Positions 31,430 to 42,917 of a stretch of DNA of 64,000 nucleotides are shown piece after piece. The position numbers were made by a program, and so were the translations under genes. The DNA comes from Sabethes cyaneus. Its lineage: Eukaryota; Arthropoda; Insecta; Diptera; Culicidae. Positions within the stretch are counted from its first letter, which is position 1; each line of letters begins with the position of its first letter. Below the pieces are notes generated by a model. It did not search any database. It was not told where the DNA came from and saw only the letters and a program-made list of their open reading frames with translations. The stretch lies in assembly GCF_943734655.1 (NCBI RefSeq), contig NC_071353.1, positions 143,202,043 through 143,266,042 of the forward strand. The letters run 5' to 3'.

Positions 31430-32850
31430 ACGGCTCCCATACAAATGAAATACAAATTTCCTCATAAATATCGAACTAATCATGCAAATGGGTTCCAAAA
31501 ATGCAAAAATTTGGCATATGGGGGTTTCAGAAGGCAACAATATTTTCTATGGTGAATTGAGACCCGTCCCCTCTTTAGGAGAGCACTATGGGCCAGAAAT
31601 TAAGATTTGGGGACAAATATATTTGCGGTTATACGGCATGTCTCAGCTCAATGTGGTCTTCGGCAACCTTTTGAATGGAAAAATGATGAATTTTTTGAAG
31701 GGGTCGTCTAATATTTAGGTGTTACTTTAACAACAATTTAAGTAATAACTTTTTGAGTAAATTTTTTTCACCTTTTTGGTTTCAAAATATTAAAGATAAA
31801 CCAATTTCAAGTATTTTTTCTGAAGATATCATACTTTTACCTTTCACCCATTTTCAGCAATAGACCTTTGTTTATAAACGACCCCTCAAATCACATTTCT
31901 TCTTGTAACATGTTTATTTCAACACACAGCTCAGTGTGATGTTCTAGACAACATTTGGCACATAGTGCAAATGTAGAAGTGCAAGGTAGAAGTTTCATAT
32001 CTTCAGAAAAATTACTTGAAATTGGTTTATCTTTAATATTCTGAAACCACAAAGGTGAAAAAAAGTTTACTCAAAAAGTTATTGCTCAAATTGTTGTTTA
32101 AGTAACGCTTAAATATTGGACGACCCCTTCGAAATATGCATCAATGTTTTATTCAATAAGCTGCCGAAGACCACATTGAGCGTAGACATGCCGTTTAATC
32201 GCAAATATTTTTGTCCCAAAATTTTAATTTCTGGCCCATAGTGCAAGGGGGGCTTCCATAGAAATAATATACTAATTTCCTCATAACTCGCAAACTAATC
32301 AAGCAGAAGGAACCAAATTTGGCATGTGGGGGTTTTTGGAGGTAAGAATTTTTTCTATGGTGTACTGAGACCCCTTCCGCTTCTAAGAGGGGGGGCTCCC
32401 ATACAAATGAAGTACCCTCATAAATCTCGAACTAATCAAGCAAATGGAATCAAATTCGGCGTATGGGGATTTCAGAAGACAACCATTTTTTCTATGATGA
32501 ATTGAGACCCCTCCCCTGTTTAGGAAGGGGGGCTCTCATAGAAATAATATACAAATTTCCTCACAACTCGAAAACTAATCAAGCAAAATGAACCAAATTT
32601 GGCATGTGGGGGTTCTTGGAATTTTATTATGGTGTACTAAGACCCCTTCCCCTTCTAAGAGAGGGGCTTCCATATAAATGAAATACAAATTTCTTCATAA
32701 CTCTAGAAGTAATCAAGCAAATGGAACCAAATTTGGCATATGGGGGATTTTGGAGGCATGAATTTATTTTATGATGATTTGAGGCTTCTCACTCCTGCAG
32801 GAGGATAAGGACGCTCATACAAATAAAACTGAAATTTTTACGTATGTGCC
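31430..32850 (+). repeat. Array of ~143-bp Helitron-associated units, interrupted
   Basis: One unit lies at 31430-31583 and about four more at 32244-32850, with the same words as element A (CCCATACAAATGAAATAC, AATCAAGCAAATGGAAC, GGCATGTGGGGG). Spacing is 131-145 bp. A 660-bp fold-back element sits inside. The right end, CATACAAATAAAACTGAAAT, aligns with 22774 of element A, so this is a partial Helitron-type copy in the same orientation. Confidence 0.75.
31584..32243. mobile_element. Fold-back transposon with CACTATGGGCC ends (Transib-like)
   Basis: Arms of about 280 bp are inverted copies of each other, roughly 85-90% alike by eye: CACTATGGGCCAGAAATTAA on the left and TTAATTTCTGGCCCATAGTG on the right, continuing inward through GGCATGTCT and CAATGTGGTCTTCGGC. 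The centre of about 100 bp is unpaired. Ends of the type CACWATG are characteristic of Transib elements, so I assign it there tentatively. The flanking 5-bp words do not match, which weakens the assignment. It interrupts the Helitron-unit array, proving mobility. Confidence 0.7.
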
Positions 32851-33311
32851 ATATTTTCTGCTATGTTACAAGCGGTAAGCTGTGAATAAAGCTAGTAAAG
32901 CTTCTCGTAGCAAAACACAGTGAAACGACGCCGCTAACTTACATGCCTGTTGCCATTCATGTCAACAGAAAAGCACATTCGAATGGCACGTCATATTTGC
33001 GATGAACGTGCTTTGGCTTTAATGTTATTTGTATCCAATGGCCCTTTTAAAGGCCACAAACGAATTAAAGTAAGATTATTGAAACATGTCCAGCTACGCA
33101 TAATCATATTCAATACAATAATCTGTGGGCTGGTCATTCATTACTATTTCAACCTTTATGATGCACACAAGTGATTTAAAAAAAAAATCTCTGTCTCAAT
33201 GGTTGCAGGCGTTGTATTTATGAACTCCCGTCCACGTATTTTCAAAGTCACCATTGCATTCAATGGATTGAATCTGAATATTTCGTTCTTCTCTTTTAAA
33301 CATTCACTTAA

Positions 33312-33465
33312 ACAATGGCACTCACAGATTCTCATAAACATACATATGCCAGAAATGCAGTTAACATTAGTCTTTGATCTAATGATCTGATATAGTCCTA
33401 CGTCACCTTTTCGTACAACTCTTGGGGCTGTCTACCTTGTAGTTTTTTACTCTCACTAGGTACAA
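33312..33465. repeat. Dispersed repeat, inverted partner of 13135-13290
   Basis: CATACATATGCCAGAAAT, GATCTGATATAGTCCTACG and CTACCTTGTAGTTTTT correspond in inverted order to 13135-13290. It ends close to the beginning of a reverse transcriptase fragment. Confidence 0.6.
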
Positions 33466-33530
33466 TAGAATTTTCCTATGAGTAGTCTCTTCTATATGAG
33501 AATTTCTTTGAAATCATCGTAAATGACGCT

Positions 33531-33929
33531 TTGTTTGCTTGTTGCAAAATTTATATTGGCGGCGCTGACCAGCACCGTTTTGTCCCGAAAAGATCGGTGA
33601 CCACAAATCCGATGCAGTTTGTTTCCCGCTGTCTGCCAAGTCTGGACTCTAGCATTGAAAACGACGCTATTTTTCTGGTCCTGAAAGCCACTTTCTATCA
33701 GGTGGACCATGGAAAAGTGCTCAGAAAAATGGAACAACTGGGTGCGTCAAATAGAAGCTTAGGTGTCAAAATTAGATTCACTGCCTTTAGCTGCGTCTCC
33801 AATCAATCTGGAGTTCCGCAAGGCAGCGATCTAGGCCCGCTGCTCTTTTCAATTTTCATAAATGATGTTACATTTCTGCCTCCACATGGTTGTCGACAAT
33901 TTTATGCTGACGATATTAAAATTTTTTAG
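33531..33929 (+). pseudogene. Jockey/CR1-type reverse transcriptase fragment with YADD
   Basis: The 132-aa frame shows, in order, HRFVPKRSVTTNPMQF, FLVLKATFYQVDHGKVL (the catalytic DLKAAFD block with the first Asp replaced by Val), QSGVPQGSDLGPLLFSIFIN and FYADDIKIF, the catalytic YADD box. A stop follows immediately. Spacing between the second and third blocks is shortened, so part of the palm is deleted. The missing Asp and the deletion make it inactive. Confidence 0.82.
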
Positions 33930-34021
33930 TAGGCACGTAGCCTGAGTAATTGTATGGAACTGCAGGAGTACTTGATTATGTTTGCGTGCTGATGGGAAGC
34001 AAAGGGTTCCGCCAGAGTTCA

Positions 34022-34142
34022 AACGACCCGCGACGCGACGCGACTTTTCTTGCTGCAGTTTAATGCTTAGCCCTTTTTCGCCTGAACTAGGACTGCGCAT
34101 TCAGCAGCATGTGAGCGAAGTCGTGTCGCGTCGCAGTCGCTT
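34022..34142. repeat. Small inverted repeat rich in GCGACGCGAC
   Basis: CGACGCGACGCGACTTTTC at the left pairs with GTCGTGTCGCGTCGC at the right, with about 75 bases between. It may be a minor MITE; no target duplication was seen. Confidence 0.4.
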
Positions 34143-34221
34143 TTACTCTGTGCGGGCCCAAACTGCCCAAAGTTATAGAGAAGTGTAACGTAATATCATT
34201 TCACAGAAAACGAGGACCTTC

Positions 34222-34385
34222 GCACCAAATAACGGTCATATTCGGCCACTTTTGCGACAATGATCGTGCAGAAACATTTTATTTACCAATGGTCATATCG
34301 AACCATTTCACTCATCTATGCTTGTACCAACCCATATCTATATGGTTGTAGCGAACCATGTATTTCATCCAATAATGATCGTATC
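34222..34385. repeat. Palindromic short tandem repeat (ATGGTCGTACCGAACCAT), left part
   Basis: Units of about 37 bases around ATGGTCATATCGAACCAT alternate with ATTTCATCCAATAATG. Each ATGGT...ACCAT core is self-complementary. The array continues at 37194 on the far side of the RTE insertion. Confidence 0.65.
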
Positions 34386-34410
34386 TTACTTACTTACTTA
34401 CTTAATTGGC

Positions 34411-34884
34411 CTAACGTCTTACGACAAGGCCTGCGCAGTATAATTTCTCCATTTGTTTCGGTCCATGGCCACTGATCTCCAGTTCCGCGGGCACCCAGTG
34501 CTCGCCAGATCTCGCTTCACCTGGTCTTGCCACCTCGCTCGCTGTGCCCCTCTTCATCTTGTTCCTACCGGATTTGATGCGATGATAGTTGACCGGCATT
34601 CTAGCAACATTTCCTACCCAACGTATCCGTCCAGCTTGAACCACTTTCTGAATACTTGGTTCACTGTAGAGACGCGCGAGCTCGTGGTTCATTCTTCGCC
34701 TCCATACATCGTTCTCTTGAACTCCGCCAAAGATGGTTCTTAGCACCCGCCGTTCGAAAACTCCGAGTGCTCGTAGGTCCTCTTCTAGCAGTGTCCACGT
34801 TTCGTGCCCGTAGAGGACAACCGGTCTAATTAGCGTTTTGTACAGTGTGCACTTTGTACGGGGGTTCAAATTGTTCGACCGCAA
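34411..34884 (-). pseudogene. RTE C-terminal domain (broken)
   Basis: This 157-aa frame contains TLYKTLIRPVVLYGHETWTL, VFERRVLRTIFGGVQEND, RRRMNHELARLY and GRIRWVGNVARMP, the tail after the polymerase in RTE/BovB-like proteins. The last third drifts into an unrelated frame. It matches the fragments at 1382 and 62095 but is from a distinct, older-looking copy. Confidence 0.8.
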
Positions 34885-35760
34885 GTGTTGTGGATTCCGC
34901 AGTAGACCCGACTTTCGCTGATAATACGTCTTTCAATCTCACGGCTGGTATTGTTGTCCTCTGTTGCCAGTGAGCCAAGGTATACGAACTCGTCGACTAC
35001 CTCGAACTCATCCCCGTCGATCACCACGATACTGCCCAAGCGGGCCCTATCGCGCTCGGTCCCGCCTGCCAGCATATACTTCGTTTTAGACTTATTTCTC
35101 TTCAATCCAATCTTCTCTGCTTCGCGTTTTAGTCTGGTGTTCTGATCTTCCACCGCCTCAAATGTTCTGCCGACAGCATCCACGTCGTCAGCAAAGCAGA
35201 TAAATTGACTGGATTTATTGAAAATCGTGCCCCGCATTTCGATCGCCGCTCGAGGTATAACACCTTCAAGCGCAATATTGAATAGCAGGCAGGAAACACC
35301 ATCTCCTTGTCGAAGTCCCCTGCGAGATTCGAATGGGTCCGACAATCCACCCGAGATTCTCACACAGCACTGGATCCCATCCACGAAAAAGCCGTTTTCG
35401 TCCAAAATTTTAGCTCTTGTCGGTTTACGCTATCATATGCGGCTTTGAAATCGATGAACAGGTGGTGCGTGGGGACTCGGAATTCGCGGCACTTCTGGAG
35501 GATCTGCCGCAGGGTGAAGATTTGGTCCGTTGTAGACCGACTTTGCACTTTGTAGGCGGCATTCAGGATAGTGATTGCTCGGTAGTTCTCACAATCCAGC
35601 TTATCAACTTTTTTGTAGATAGAGCAGATAACCCCGTCTTTCCACTCCTCCGGTAGTCGTTCCGTATCCCAAATCTTGACAACCAGTTGATGCAGACAGC
35701 CGGCCAACTTGTCCGGGCTCATTTTAATAAGTTCCACTCCAATGCCATCCTTTCCCGCTG
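34866..35760 (-). pseudogene. RTE reverse transcriptase domain (broken)
   Basis: Two overlapping frames (35737-35360 and 35405-34866) carry PEEWKDGVICSIYKK, CENYRAITILNAAYK, FIDFKAAYDSVNR (first catalytic Asp), RRGLRQGDGVSCLLFN and ICFADDVDAVGRT (catalytic FADD, about 35178-35195), then EFVYLGSLAT. All main polymerase blocks are visible, but a frameshift near 35400 separates the catalytic Asp residues onto two frames. Confidence 0.85.
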
Positions 35761-35799
35761 CTTTGTTGTTCTTCAGCCGCTGGATGGCTTTTTTAACTT

Positions 35800-36480
35800 C
35801 CCTTATCGATTCCCTTCGTTGCTTGCTACACCAATGTGGTCACTTCCTCCGCTATCATGGTCTTCCGCCTGCACGCCATTCAGGTGCTCATCGTAGTGCT
35901 GCTTCCACCTTTCGATCACCGCACGGTCGTCAGTCAAGATACCTCCATCTTTATCTCTGCACATTTCGGCCCGCGGCACGAAGCCTGTGCGAGATCCGTT
36001 GAGTCTCTGATAGAACTTCCGTGCGTCGTGAAAGCGGTACAGCTGTTCGAGTTCTTCGCACTCCTTCTCCACTTGGTGGCGTTTCTTCTAGTTGAAGAGT
36101 CGGGTTTGTTGTCTCCGCTTCTGTTTGTATCGCTCCACATTCTGACGGGTGGCTCTACGCAGCATTTGAACTCGCGCTGCGTTCTTCTCAGCCAATATCT
36201 GCTGGCATTCCTCGTCAAACCATTCGTTACGTCGATTCGGTGCCACACGGCCTAGGACGTTCTCCGCTACGCTGTTAATGGCTGTTTTCACGGCATTCCA
36301 ACAGTCCTGAAGAGGGGCGTCATCCAGCTCACCCTCTTCCGGTAGCGCGGTTTCGAGAGATAACACGTAGTTTTCGGCGACCTCCGGTTGCTTCAGTCGC
36401 GCTAGATTATACCGTGGCGGGCGGCGGTATCGTATGTTGTTCACAACAGATAGTTTTTGACGTATCCTTACCATCACTAG
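35800..36480 (-). pseudogene. RTE linker between endonuclease and polymerase (broken)
   Basis: Frames 36477-36088 and 36072-35803 read through RPPRYNLARLKQPEV, NEWFDEECQQILAEKNAAR, RFHDARKFYQRLNGSR and ILTDDRAVIERWKQHYDEHL, which are the conserved linker blocks of RTE-type ORFs. One frameshift near 36080 separates them. Confidence 0.75.
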
Positions 36481-36484
36481 GTAG

Positions 36485-37193
36485 TGACCCGAATCAATGT
36501 TAGCGCCCGGATAGGTTTTAATGTCGATAATGTCTGAAAAGTGCCGACCATCTATTGTGATTTTGTCTGGTTGGGTGATCTCCAGGTGTACCGATGGTAG
36601 AGGATATGCTGGAAGAAGGTACTACGTATGGCCATGTTCTTGGAGGCGGCGAAGTCGATGAGCCTTAGGCTGTTTTCGTTCGTTTGCGGGTGAGCGTTGA
36701 ACTGTCCATTCACCGGTTTGAATTCCTCCTCCTGACCAACCTGAGCATTACAGTCCCCGATGATAATTTTGACATCATGTCTTGGGCAGCGGTCATCATC
36801 GGTACTTCCGAGGTGAGGGCTGTGCACGTTAATTATGCTTATATTGAAGAATCGGCCCTTGATTCTTAATCTGCACATTCGGGGGTTGATCGGCCACCAC
36901 CCGATCACCCGCTTCTGCATCTCGCCCATCACTATAAAACCTGTGCCCAGCTCGTGTGTATTGCCGCAGCTCTGGTAGATGGTATGACCATCTCTATACG
37001 TACGTACCATCGTTCCTTTCCAGCATACCTCCTGCAGCGCTACGATGTCGAACTTGCGGCTCTTCACTTCTTTAGAAAGCACCTTTTCTTTAGAAAGTTC
37101 CATGTTCCTAATTTCCAATCGTTAGTCCATTTTTGTCGCCTGGGTCTTTGCCGATTGTTCCGATTAGAGTTATTATTATTACTTACGGAGTCC
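36485..37193 (-). pseudogene. RTE apurinic-type endonuclease domain (broken)
   Basis: Minus-strand blocks are a KLGTWN-type start near 37100, DIVALQEVCW (catalytic Glu), INVHSPHLGSTDDD, KIIIGDCNAQVG (GDFNA-type metal site), LIDFAASKNMAI, YTWRSPNQT and finally the His-containing end. A deletion removes residues between GSTDDD and RCPRHD, a frameshift follows GTWN, another follows NQTKS, and the conserved SDH triad reads Ser-Gly-His (36484-36492). Each change alone should abolish nicking activity. Confidence 0.82.
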
Positions 37194-37312
37194 ATGATCG
37201 TATCGAATCATTTAATTTACAATGGTCGTTCCGAATAATACAATTTATGACCATATAAAACCATCTTAATTATCAATGGTCGTACCGAACCATGTACTAC
37301 ATTCAATAATGA
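37194..37312. repeat. Palindromic short tandem repeat, right part
   Basis: Continuation of the 34222-34385 array: ACAATGGTCGTTCCGAAT, TATGACCATATAAAACCAT, CAATGGTCGTACCGAACCAT, each near self-complementary. The array was split by the RTE element. Confidence 0.65.
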
Positions 37313-37605
37313 TAATCATCGGGGATACAAATGCACAGGTCGGACGTGAAGAGTTCTTTCGTCCCGTTATTGGTAGAAAAAGTCTCCCTCCTACCACAAA
37401 CGACAATGGCCTGAGGCTAATCAACTTTACTGCAGCCAGAGGAATGGTTATCTGTAGAACGGAACTTTAGGAAGTACACCTGGAAACACCTCAATAGAGA
37501 GGCTTGCTCTCAGATCGTTCAAACGTTCTGGTTGATGGCCGGCACTTCTCTGAATTCGCAGACGTGCGGAAACGTTGCACAACTAACACCAACGTCTCTC
37601 TTGGA
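37313..37605 (+). pseudogene. RTE endonuclease fragment (second copy)
   Basis: The + strand reads IIGDTNAQVGREEFFRPVIG, GLRLINFTAARGMVI and, after frame changes, RKYTWKH and VLVDGRHFSEFADVR. These correspond to the second half of the RTE endonuclease, in the opposite orientation to the 34.4-37.2 kb copy. No polymerase part follows; text becomes AT-rich non-coding after about 37640. Confidence 0.7.
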
Positions 37606-37854
37606 GACGAAATTAAAGAAAGTTGTGAATGCGTAAGGGATTTAGAAGATATTCTTAATTTAAAATTAACGGTTATAGATCACTATCATTATCAGAAAAC
37701 CATTAGTAAAGCAAGCGAAATGCACTTGTTTATAAAGCGCTTTAGCTCTAATTCACGAGACCCATACAGGTTGAAAGCACTTTACATTCACTGCAACTCT
37801 TGAGACTTGAAGTCTCCTAGTTATACTGTTAGAAAACGATTGGAGAGAAACCAT

Positions 37855-38210
37855 CCCGGAAAAAAATAACCATACCACGAAGATAAAAATTATGGTAACA
37901 GTAGGATATATAATACAGTAAAAATAATAAAACTTATCGTCAGAAAAGATTACCAAACCATCAAACTTATTGTAGCCCACCGTAACATTCATGGTTTTGA
38001 GCGAAAAAATAAAATATAATTGACAAAAGCAGTAAATTTGTGATGAAATATGGACAATTCTATTGCATAAAATAAGAAACAATAAAATATGAAAAAATTG
38101 AATTTGAGACACTTTTACAATAAATTTCTCGTAAGTTTCAATGTCCACAATAAAAACTGTTGTAAACGCATTGTTTCTACTACAAAATTTGGTGTAATTT
38201 TTTTTACGGG
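37855..38210. mobile_element. Inverted-repeat MITE (CCCGGAAAAAAA ends), copy 2
   Basis: Ends CCCGGAAAAAAATAACC and, reversed, CCCGTAAAAAAAATTAC. The interior matches copy 1 (5337-5803) in inverted orientation, including ATTATTTTTACTG-type and CATCAAACTTATTGTAG text. It lacks about 110 bp present in copy 1. A possible AT target duplication is not conclusive. Confidence 0.7.
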
Positions 38211-40902
38211 ATGTTTACCAATGCTGAAATGAGTAGTTCTAACTTCGCTAAAAGTATCACGATGTTTGACACGATCAAACGCAGCTTTAAATTCGGTGTA
38301 AAAGCGTTTTAAGTCATCCCAACATGAATCCCAACCATTTTGAATAAATATTAAACGTTTAATGATTTCAAATATTTAAAATTTCCCGTTTGATTAGAGA
38401 AATCATTCAACAAAGATTTGAATAAATATGAATACTCTATCTTAACTTTTAAGTCACTTGCGGATATAAAACAGGTACGCCACCGTATTTTCCTATCTAT
38501 TCATAACTAGCTTCCGCCGTGCATAGCACCAGTAGGAAAGTTTTCAACCTGCAACACACCGAGGACGACACTGAAAGGGCAGACACTGTGATTATAATGG
38601 CATTATCATTGTACGATGCGAGCATACGCGCCGGGTCTTTCAAATGCTACAATGGTGGGGCTGTTGACGAATGAAAAAAAAGGAAACAAAACCGGGGAAG
38701 AGGGATCTACACTGCTGTGCGCACTGACACTGGCTGGAATGTCCCTTTGTAATTGAAAGGCATAAAAAAATGCTTACCCCTTTTTTCCTCTTGATTTTTT
38801 TTAAATGGAAGCAACAATAACCATCGAATGCGAACAGACAGCGGACACGCAACCATAAAGTCACGAAGCGGCGTAACTTCCGGCTGATGGCGCGACACGC
38901 CACTGCCTGCTAAACGGGGTTCCGGTTGGGGGCACTCTCCTGGCGCCCAACATCGGCATGCCGACGAAAGCGGGACGCCGAGTCGGGGGAAACAAATGAA
39001 AACAAATTAAATAATTGAGACGATAATGAGCGATAACGAGCGTTAAATGTTTGTGGCTGCCGGAGGAATTTCCACGATTTAGGGTAGGTAGGGTTGGGAA
39101 CGTACCCGAGCCGGAAGGGGGCATTCGGGTGGCTTGGCACGGCACAGACAGCCGCCACCGGGACATAATTGAAATGTTACCGTCTTGGGAGAGTTTTCAA
39201 GTGGATGGCTTTCACAGCTTTGTTTAGACATTTGCTTTTCGGGGTGGAAGGATTATTCCTGAGAACAACAACAGTCGTTCGTTTGAGTGAAGGCGGAGTT
39301 GGAAACCGAAGAATGAAAATCAGTTTGTAAACAAAGCAAATTGAATTAAAAATTCGGCGCAGAATTTTATCGAAATTTGAGGTGATGCAAAAGACATTTG
39401 CACCATCGAAAATACTTCTAATTTTGATATGATTTTTAATAGTCAGTCTGCTTTAGTTCAGTCTCTTCATACGAAATGACTTTCAGTTCTCTATCAGTTC
39501 CGCCATGGATCATTTTTCACCTGCACCATAATCCCAGGGACTTACGCAATAAGAAAATGATCGAAAAGAGCCGACACTCATACGTTCACACTAGTGGGAA
39601 GAAACGCATCGGCTCAAACGACTGCTGGAATCATTTAGAATGTTCAGAAATAAAACAGAATGAATCGACTAACCGTCGTTAGGTAATCCCTACTTGAAAG
39701 ATATTACTTGCTTCAATGGACGAAGGAGAAAACAAAAAAAAACATTGCAATAAGATGGGGAAAGAAAAAAGCTATTAGTTTTATTTTTTCGTGAAACATA
39801 TGCCATAAGGTTGACCTTCAAGTTTGTCACTAAATTAAGAAAAGAGCCGCATGTTTTCAGTAGTCCATTCAAGGTAAAACCTAATCGCTTATTGTTAAAT
39901 TTTAAATTTTTACTATCTGCTGCAAATAACTATAAAAATTCCTGAAAACAGGTCGGTTGCCCCTCGAGGAAGCTGAAACTGACTAGGTCGTCTTCTCGAC
40001 AGCATCCAAACAGTAACGACGACGGTCTCGCCACCGTTCAAGGGAATGACCCTTCGACGGACGGTTCGACTTTGCTGCTGCCTGCCTGCAGTCAACAACA
40101 GCAATGCGCCTTCGGGATCGAACGACCGAAGCAAACCAAACCAAACCAAACCCAACGAGCTACGACGAGGTGAAATCAGCAAAACAGTAAATCGAAATCG
40201 TGAAGGGAAAATTCCCCTCAAGGGGCCATTCTTCCATTAGGGCACCGGCCACTTCGGCACCGGCTCGGTCATCATCTTTTCAGCTCTGCTGGCTGGCTGG
40301 CTGGCCGGGGTCAAGTTGTGTAACCTATTCTGTTGAAGACTACTGAAGAAGAAGCAGCACCGCGTCATATGTACCTACGTACAATGGCGTAAAGTGAAGA
40401 AGCTACTTACCTACCTTTATGGAATCGACGGGACGGGACGATACGGGACAGTAACGGGACGACAGCGACGTGATGGGAACGGGGGCGCGTACTGACAAGC
40501 AGGGGGTTAAATATTGAATTTTCTGTCCCACATCGGCTGAATGAAGTTGAAAGACTTTAAGTTGATCAAGAAAAATATAGAAAGTTTCCTTCCTACGAAC
40601 GAAACAAGTTGGGTCATCCGGTGATTGAAAAACCAAATTCCGAAAGAAACAAAAAAGTAAAACTTGGAATAGTTAAAGTGAAATAGTAGGGAAAAACTGG
40701 AAAAACAAAATATTTGATTAAAGTTGGCAACGGAAAAGTCCGGAAGTCAAATTAATTAAAAGTATAAAAGATGCAAAATGAAAAATTCTAACAGTTGAAA
40801 ATAAGAAAAGTCGAAAAATAATTGGAATGACGATTGTTGGCACTTTCAGAAAACCGAAACAGAAAACCGCGAATTTGATAAGTTCGTAAAACTGAACTCA
40901 AA
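38211..40902. other. Low-copy DNA, no gene recognised
   Basis: Mixed AT-rich and GC-richer DNA. Several 60-100 aa frames lack known domains. (CCAAA)n occurs at about 40133-40156, and (GGCT)n near 40290-40305. No promoter I would defend. Confidence 0.45.
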
Positions 40903-40905
40903 TAA

Positions 40906-41384
40906 GGCCATTGCAAATCAGTCTAAAAGTTTTTGTCACCCCCCCCCCCCCCCCCCCTTGGAAATTGGCTTGAACGGGGGGCAAAAAAATAATTTGTAGG
41001 ATATGAGTTAATTTTTTTTTATAAAATCAATTGTCTGTGGGCTCTACAGCCTGACAAACTTGAAAAATGAGTGTACGAGTTGAGTTAACGCTTCTAGCAT
41101 GAAATAGAAATTGAAATTCAAACAGCGGAATTTGCGAAAATCGGCCAAAAAATTTTTCTTTCGTTTTTGTCTTTATTTCGTAGACTTTTGCATGGAAATT
41201 AACAACGTATATATTAAGAGCCAGAATAGATTTGGTTTTCACGTTTAAACTTAAAATAAAAATGCCTAAAATCCATTTTTTTTGCTCGATTAAAAAATTC
41301 TCTTTGTTTTTTTTCGCCCCCCCCCCCCCTTTCAGTGACCCAACACCGGTGGGACAAAAACTTTTTAAAATATTTGTAATGGCC
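40906..41384. mobile_element. Harbinger-like MITE with TAA target duplication, copy 1
   Basis: Starts GGCCATTGCAAATC and ends GATTTGTAATGGCC-like text (ATATTTGTAATGGCC). The inverted repeat extends inward to AAAGTTTTTGTC / GGACAAAAACTTT, about 34 bases. Flanks are TAA on both sides (40903-40905, 41385-41387). Three-base TWA duplications with GGCC-type ends characterise PIF/Harbinger MITEs. It contains a 20-base C run (about 40940) and a second C run near 41321. Copy 2 is at 52130-52595. Confidence 0.85.
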
Positions 41385-42712
41385 TAATTGAAAAGTCAAA
41401 ACAGTAAAACCATACCACCCCACACCATACCATATCATTAAAATCTATCCAAGGACCATTAAAATCAATCCAAGAACCATTAGAATTCATCCACACACCA
41501 TTAAAACCATTCAAAAACAATTAAAATCCATCCAAGAATCATTGAAATTCTTCCATGAACTATTAAAATTCACCGAAAGAACTTTAAAATCCATCCACGG
41601 ATCATTAAAATCCACGCAAAGACCATTAATATCCATCCACGGACCATTAAAATCCATTCAAGGATCACTAAATCCATCCAAGGGCCAATAAATCTATCCA
41701 AAAACCATTAAAATCCATCCAAGGACCAGCAATATACATCCAAGGACCATTAATATACATCCAAGGACCATGAAATGCATTCAAGGACTATTAAGCCATC
41801 CAAAAACCATTTAAATCCATCCAAAGATTATTAAATTCATACAAAAACAAAAAAATGCACCCAAGGAGCATTAATCCACATCCAAGGGCCATTAAAATCC
41901 ATCAAAAGACCATTAAAAGCCATTCAAGAACCATTAAATCCATCCAAAGACCATTAGATCCACCCAAGGAACATTAAAATTTCCCGAAGGATCAATGAAA
42001 AACATTCATAAAATGCGTCCATGGACCATTAAAATCCAACGAAAGAGTATCCAATCCATCCAAAAACCAATAAATCCATTCACAGACCTTTAAAATCCAT
42101 TCAAGGACCATTAAAATTGTTTCAAAGACCACTAAAGATATCCAAGGACCATTAAGACATATTCAAGGACCATAAAATCCATTTAAGGACTATTAAAATT
42201 AATCGAAAGCCAAATAAAATCCATCCAAGGACAAATAAATTCATCCAAGAACCATTAAAATCTATCCAAGGAGCAATAATACACATCCTAGGACCATTAA
42301 AATTCACCGAAAGAACCTTAAAATCCACCCGAGAACCATTAAAATCCATCCAAGGATCATTAAAATCATCCAAGGGCCATTAAAATCCATCCAAGGACCA
42401 TTAAAATCCATTCAAGACCATTAAATACATCCAAGGACCATTAATACACATCCAAGGATCATTAGAAATCTATACGAGGATTATTAAACTCCATCGGGAG
42501 ACCACTAAAATCCATCGAAAAACAATTAAAATCCTTCCAAGAACCATTAAAATCCATCCAATGAGCATTAATACACATCCAAGGACCATTAAATCCATCC
42601 AAGGATCATTAAAATTCATTAAAATTCGACGAAGGACTATTAAAATACATCCAAGGACCAAGAGAATGCGTCCATGGAGCAGCAGAATCCGTCGAAAGAC
42701 CACTAAAATCAA

Positions 42713-42917
42713 CTCAATTAGCTCCGGGGTACGATGCTGGTCTAGCAATCCAGTCGTCGTGTTTTCGAATCTCGACTGGGCGGTGCCGCTATGGAGTTAA
42801 TAGGATCTTTGCACTAGCCTCGTAATTTCCCTGTATTCTAATAACCGGTTGCGAAGTCTGTCGATACAGAAGGGCCAAGTTCTGAAGGTTGTCTATACCC
42901 ATGGCTTTGCTTTTTTA
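42713..42917 (+). mobile_element. tRNA-derived SINE, copy 1
   Basis: A-box region TTAGCTCCGGGGTACGATGC and B box GTTTTCGAATCTC (about 42760-42775) in tRNA-like order, followed by a unique body and the 3' end ATGGCTTTGCTTTTTT. It interrupts the 21-bp array. Copy 2 lies in a homologous flanking context. Confidence 0.8.

Larger units (their letters stand above)
34386..37193 (-). mobile_element. RTE-type non-LTR retrotransposon, near-complete, inactive
   Basis: A 2.8-kb insertion on the minus strand is bounded by an exact 11-bp target duplication ATGATCGTATC (34375-34385 and 37194-37204). Its 3' end is a tetranucleotide tail (TAAG)n, seen as TTACTTACTTACTTAC from 34386, as RTE elements usually have. 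The single-ORF order is endonuclease, linker, reverse transcriptase, C-terminal tail, all recognisable, but split by at least five frame changes. The 5' end coincides with the likely ORF start (ATGGACTCC at 37196, overlapping the target duplication), so any 5' UTR is missing. The host site is the palindromic ATGGTCG repeat. Confidence 0.88.
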
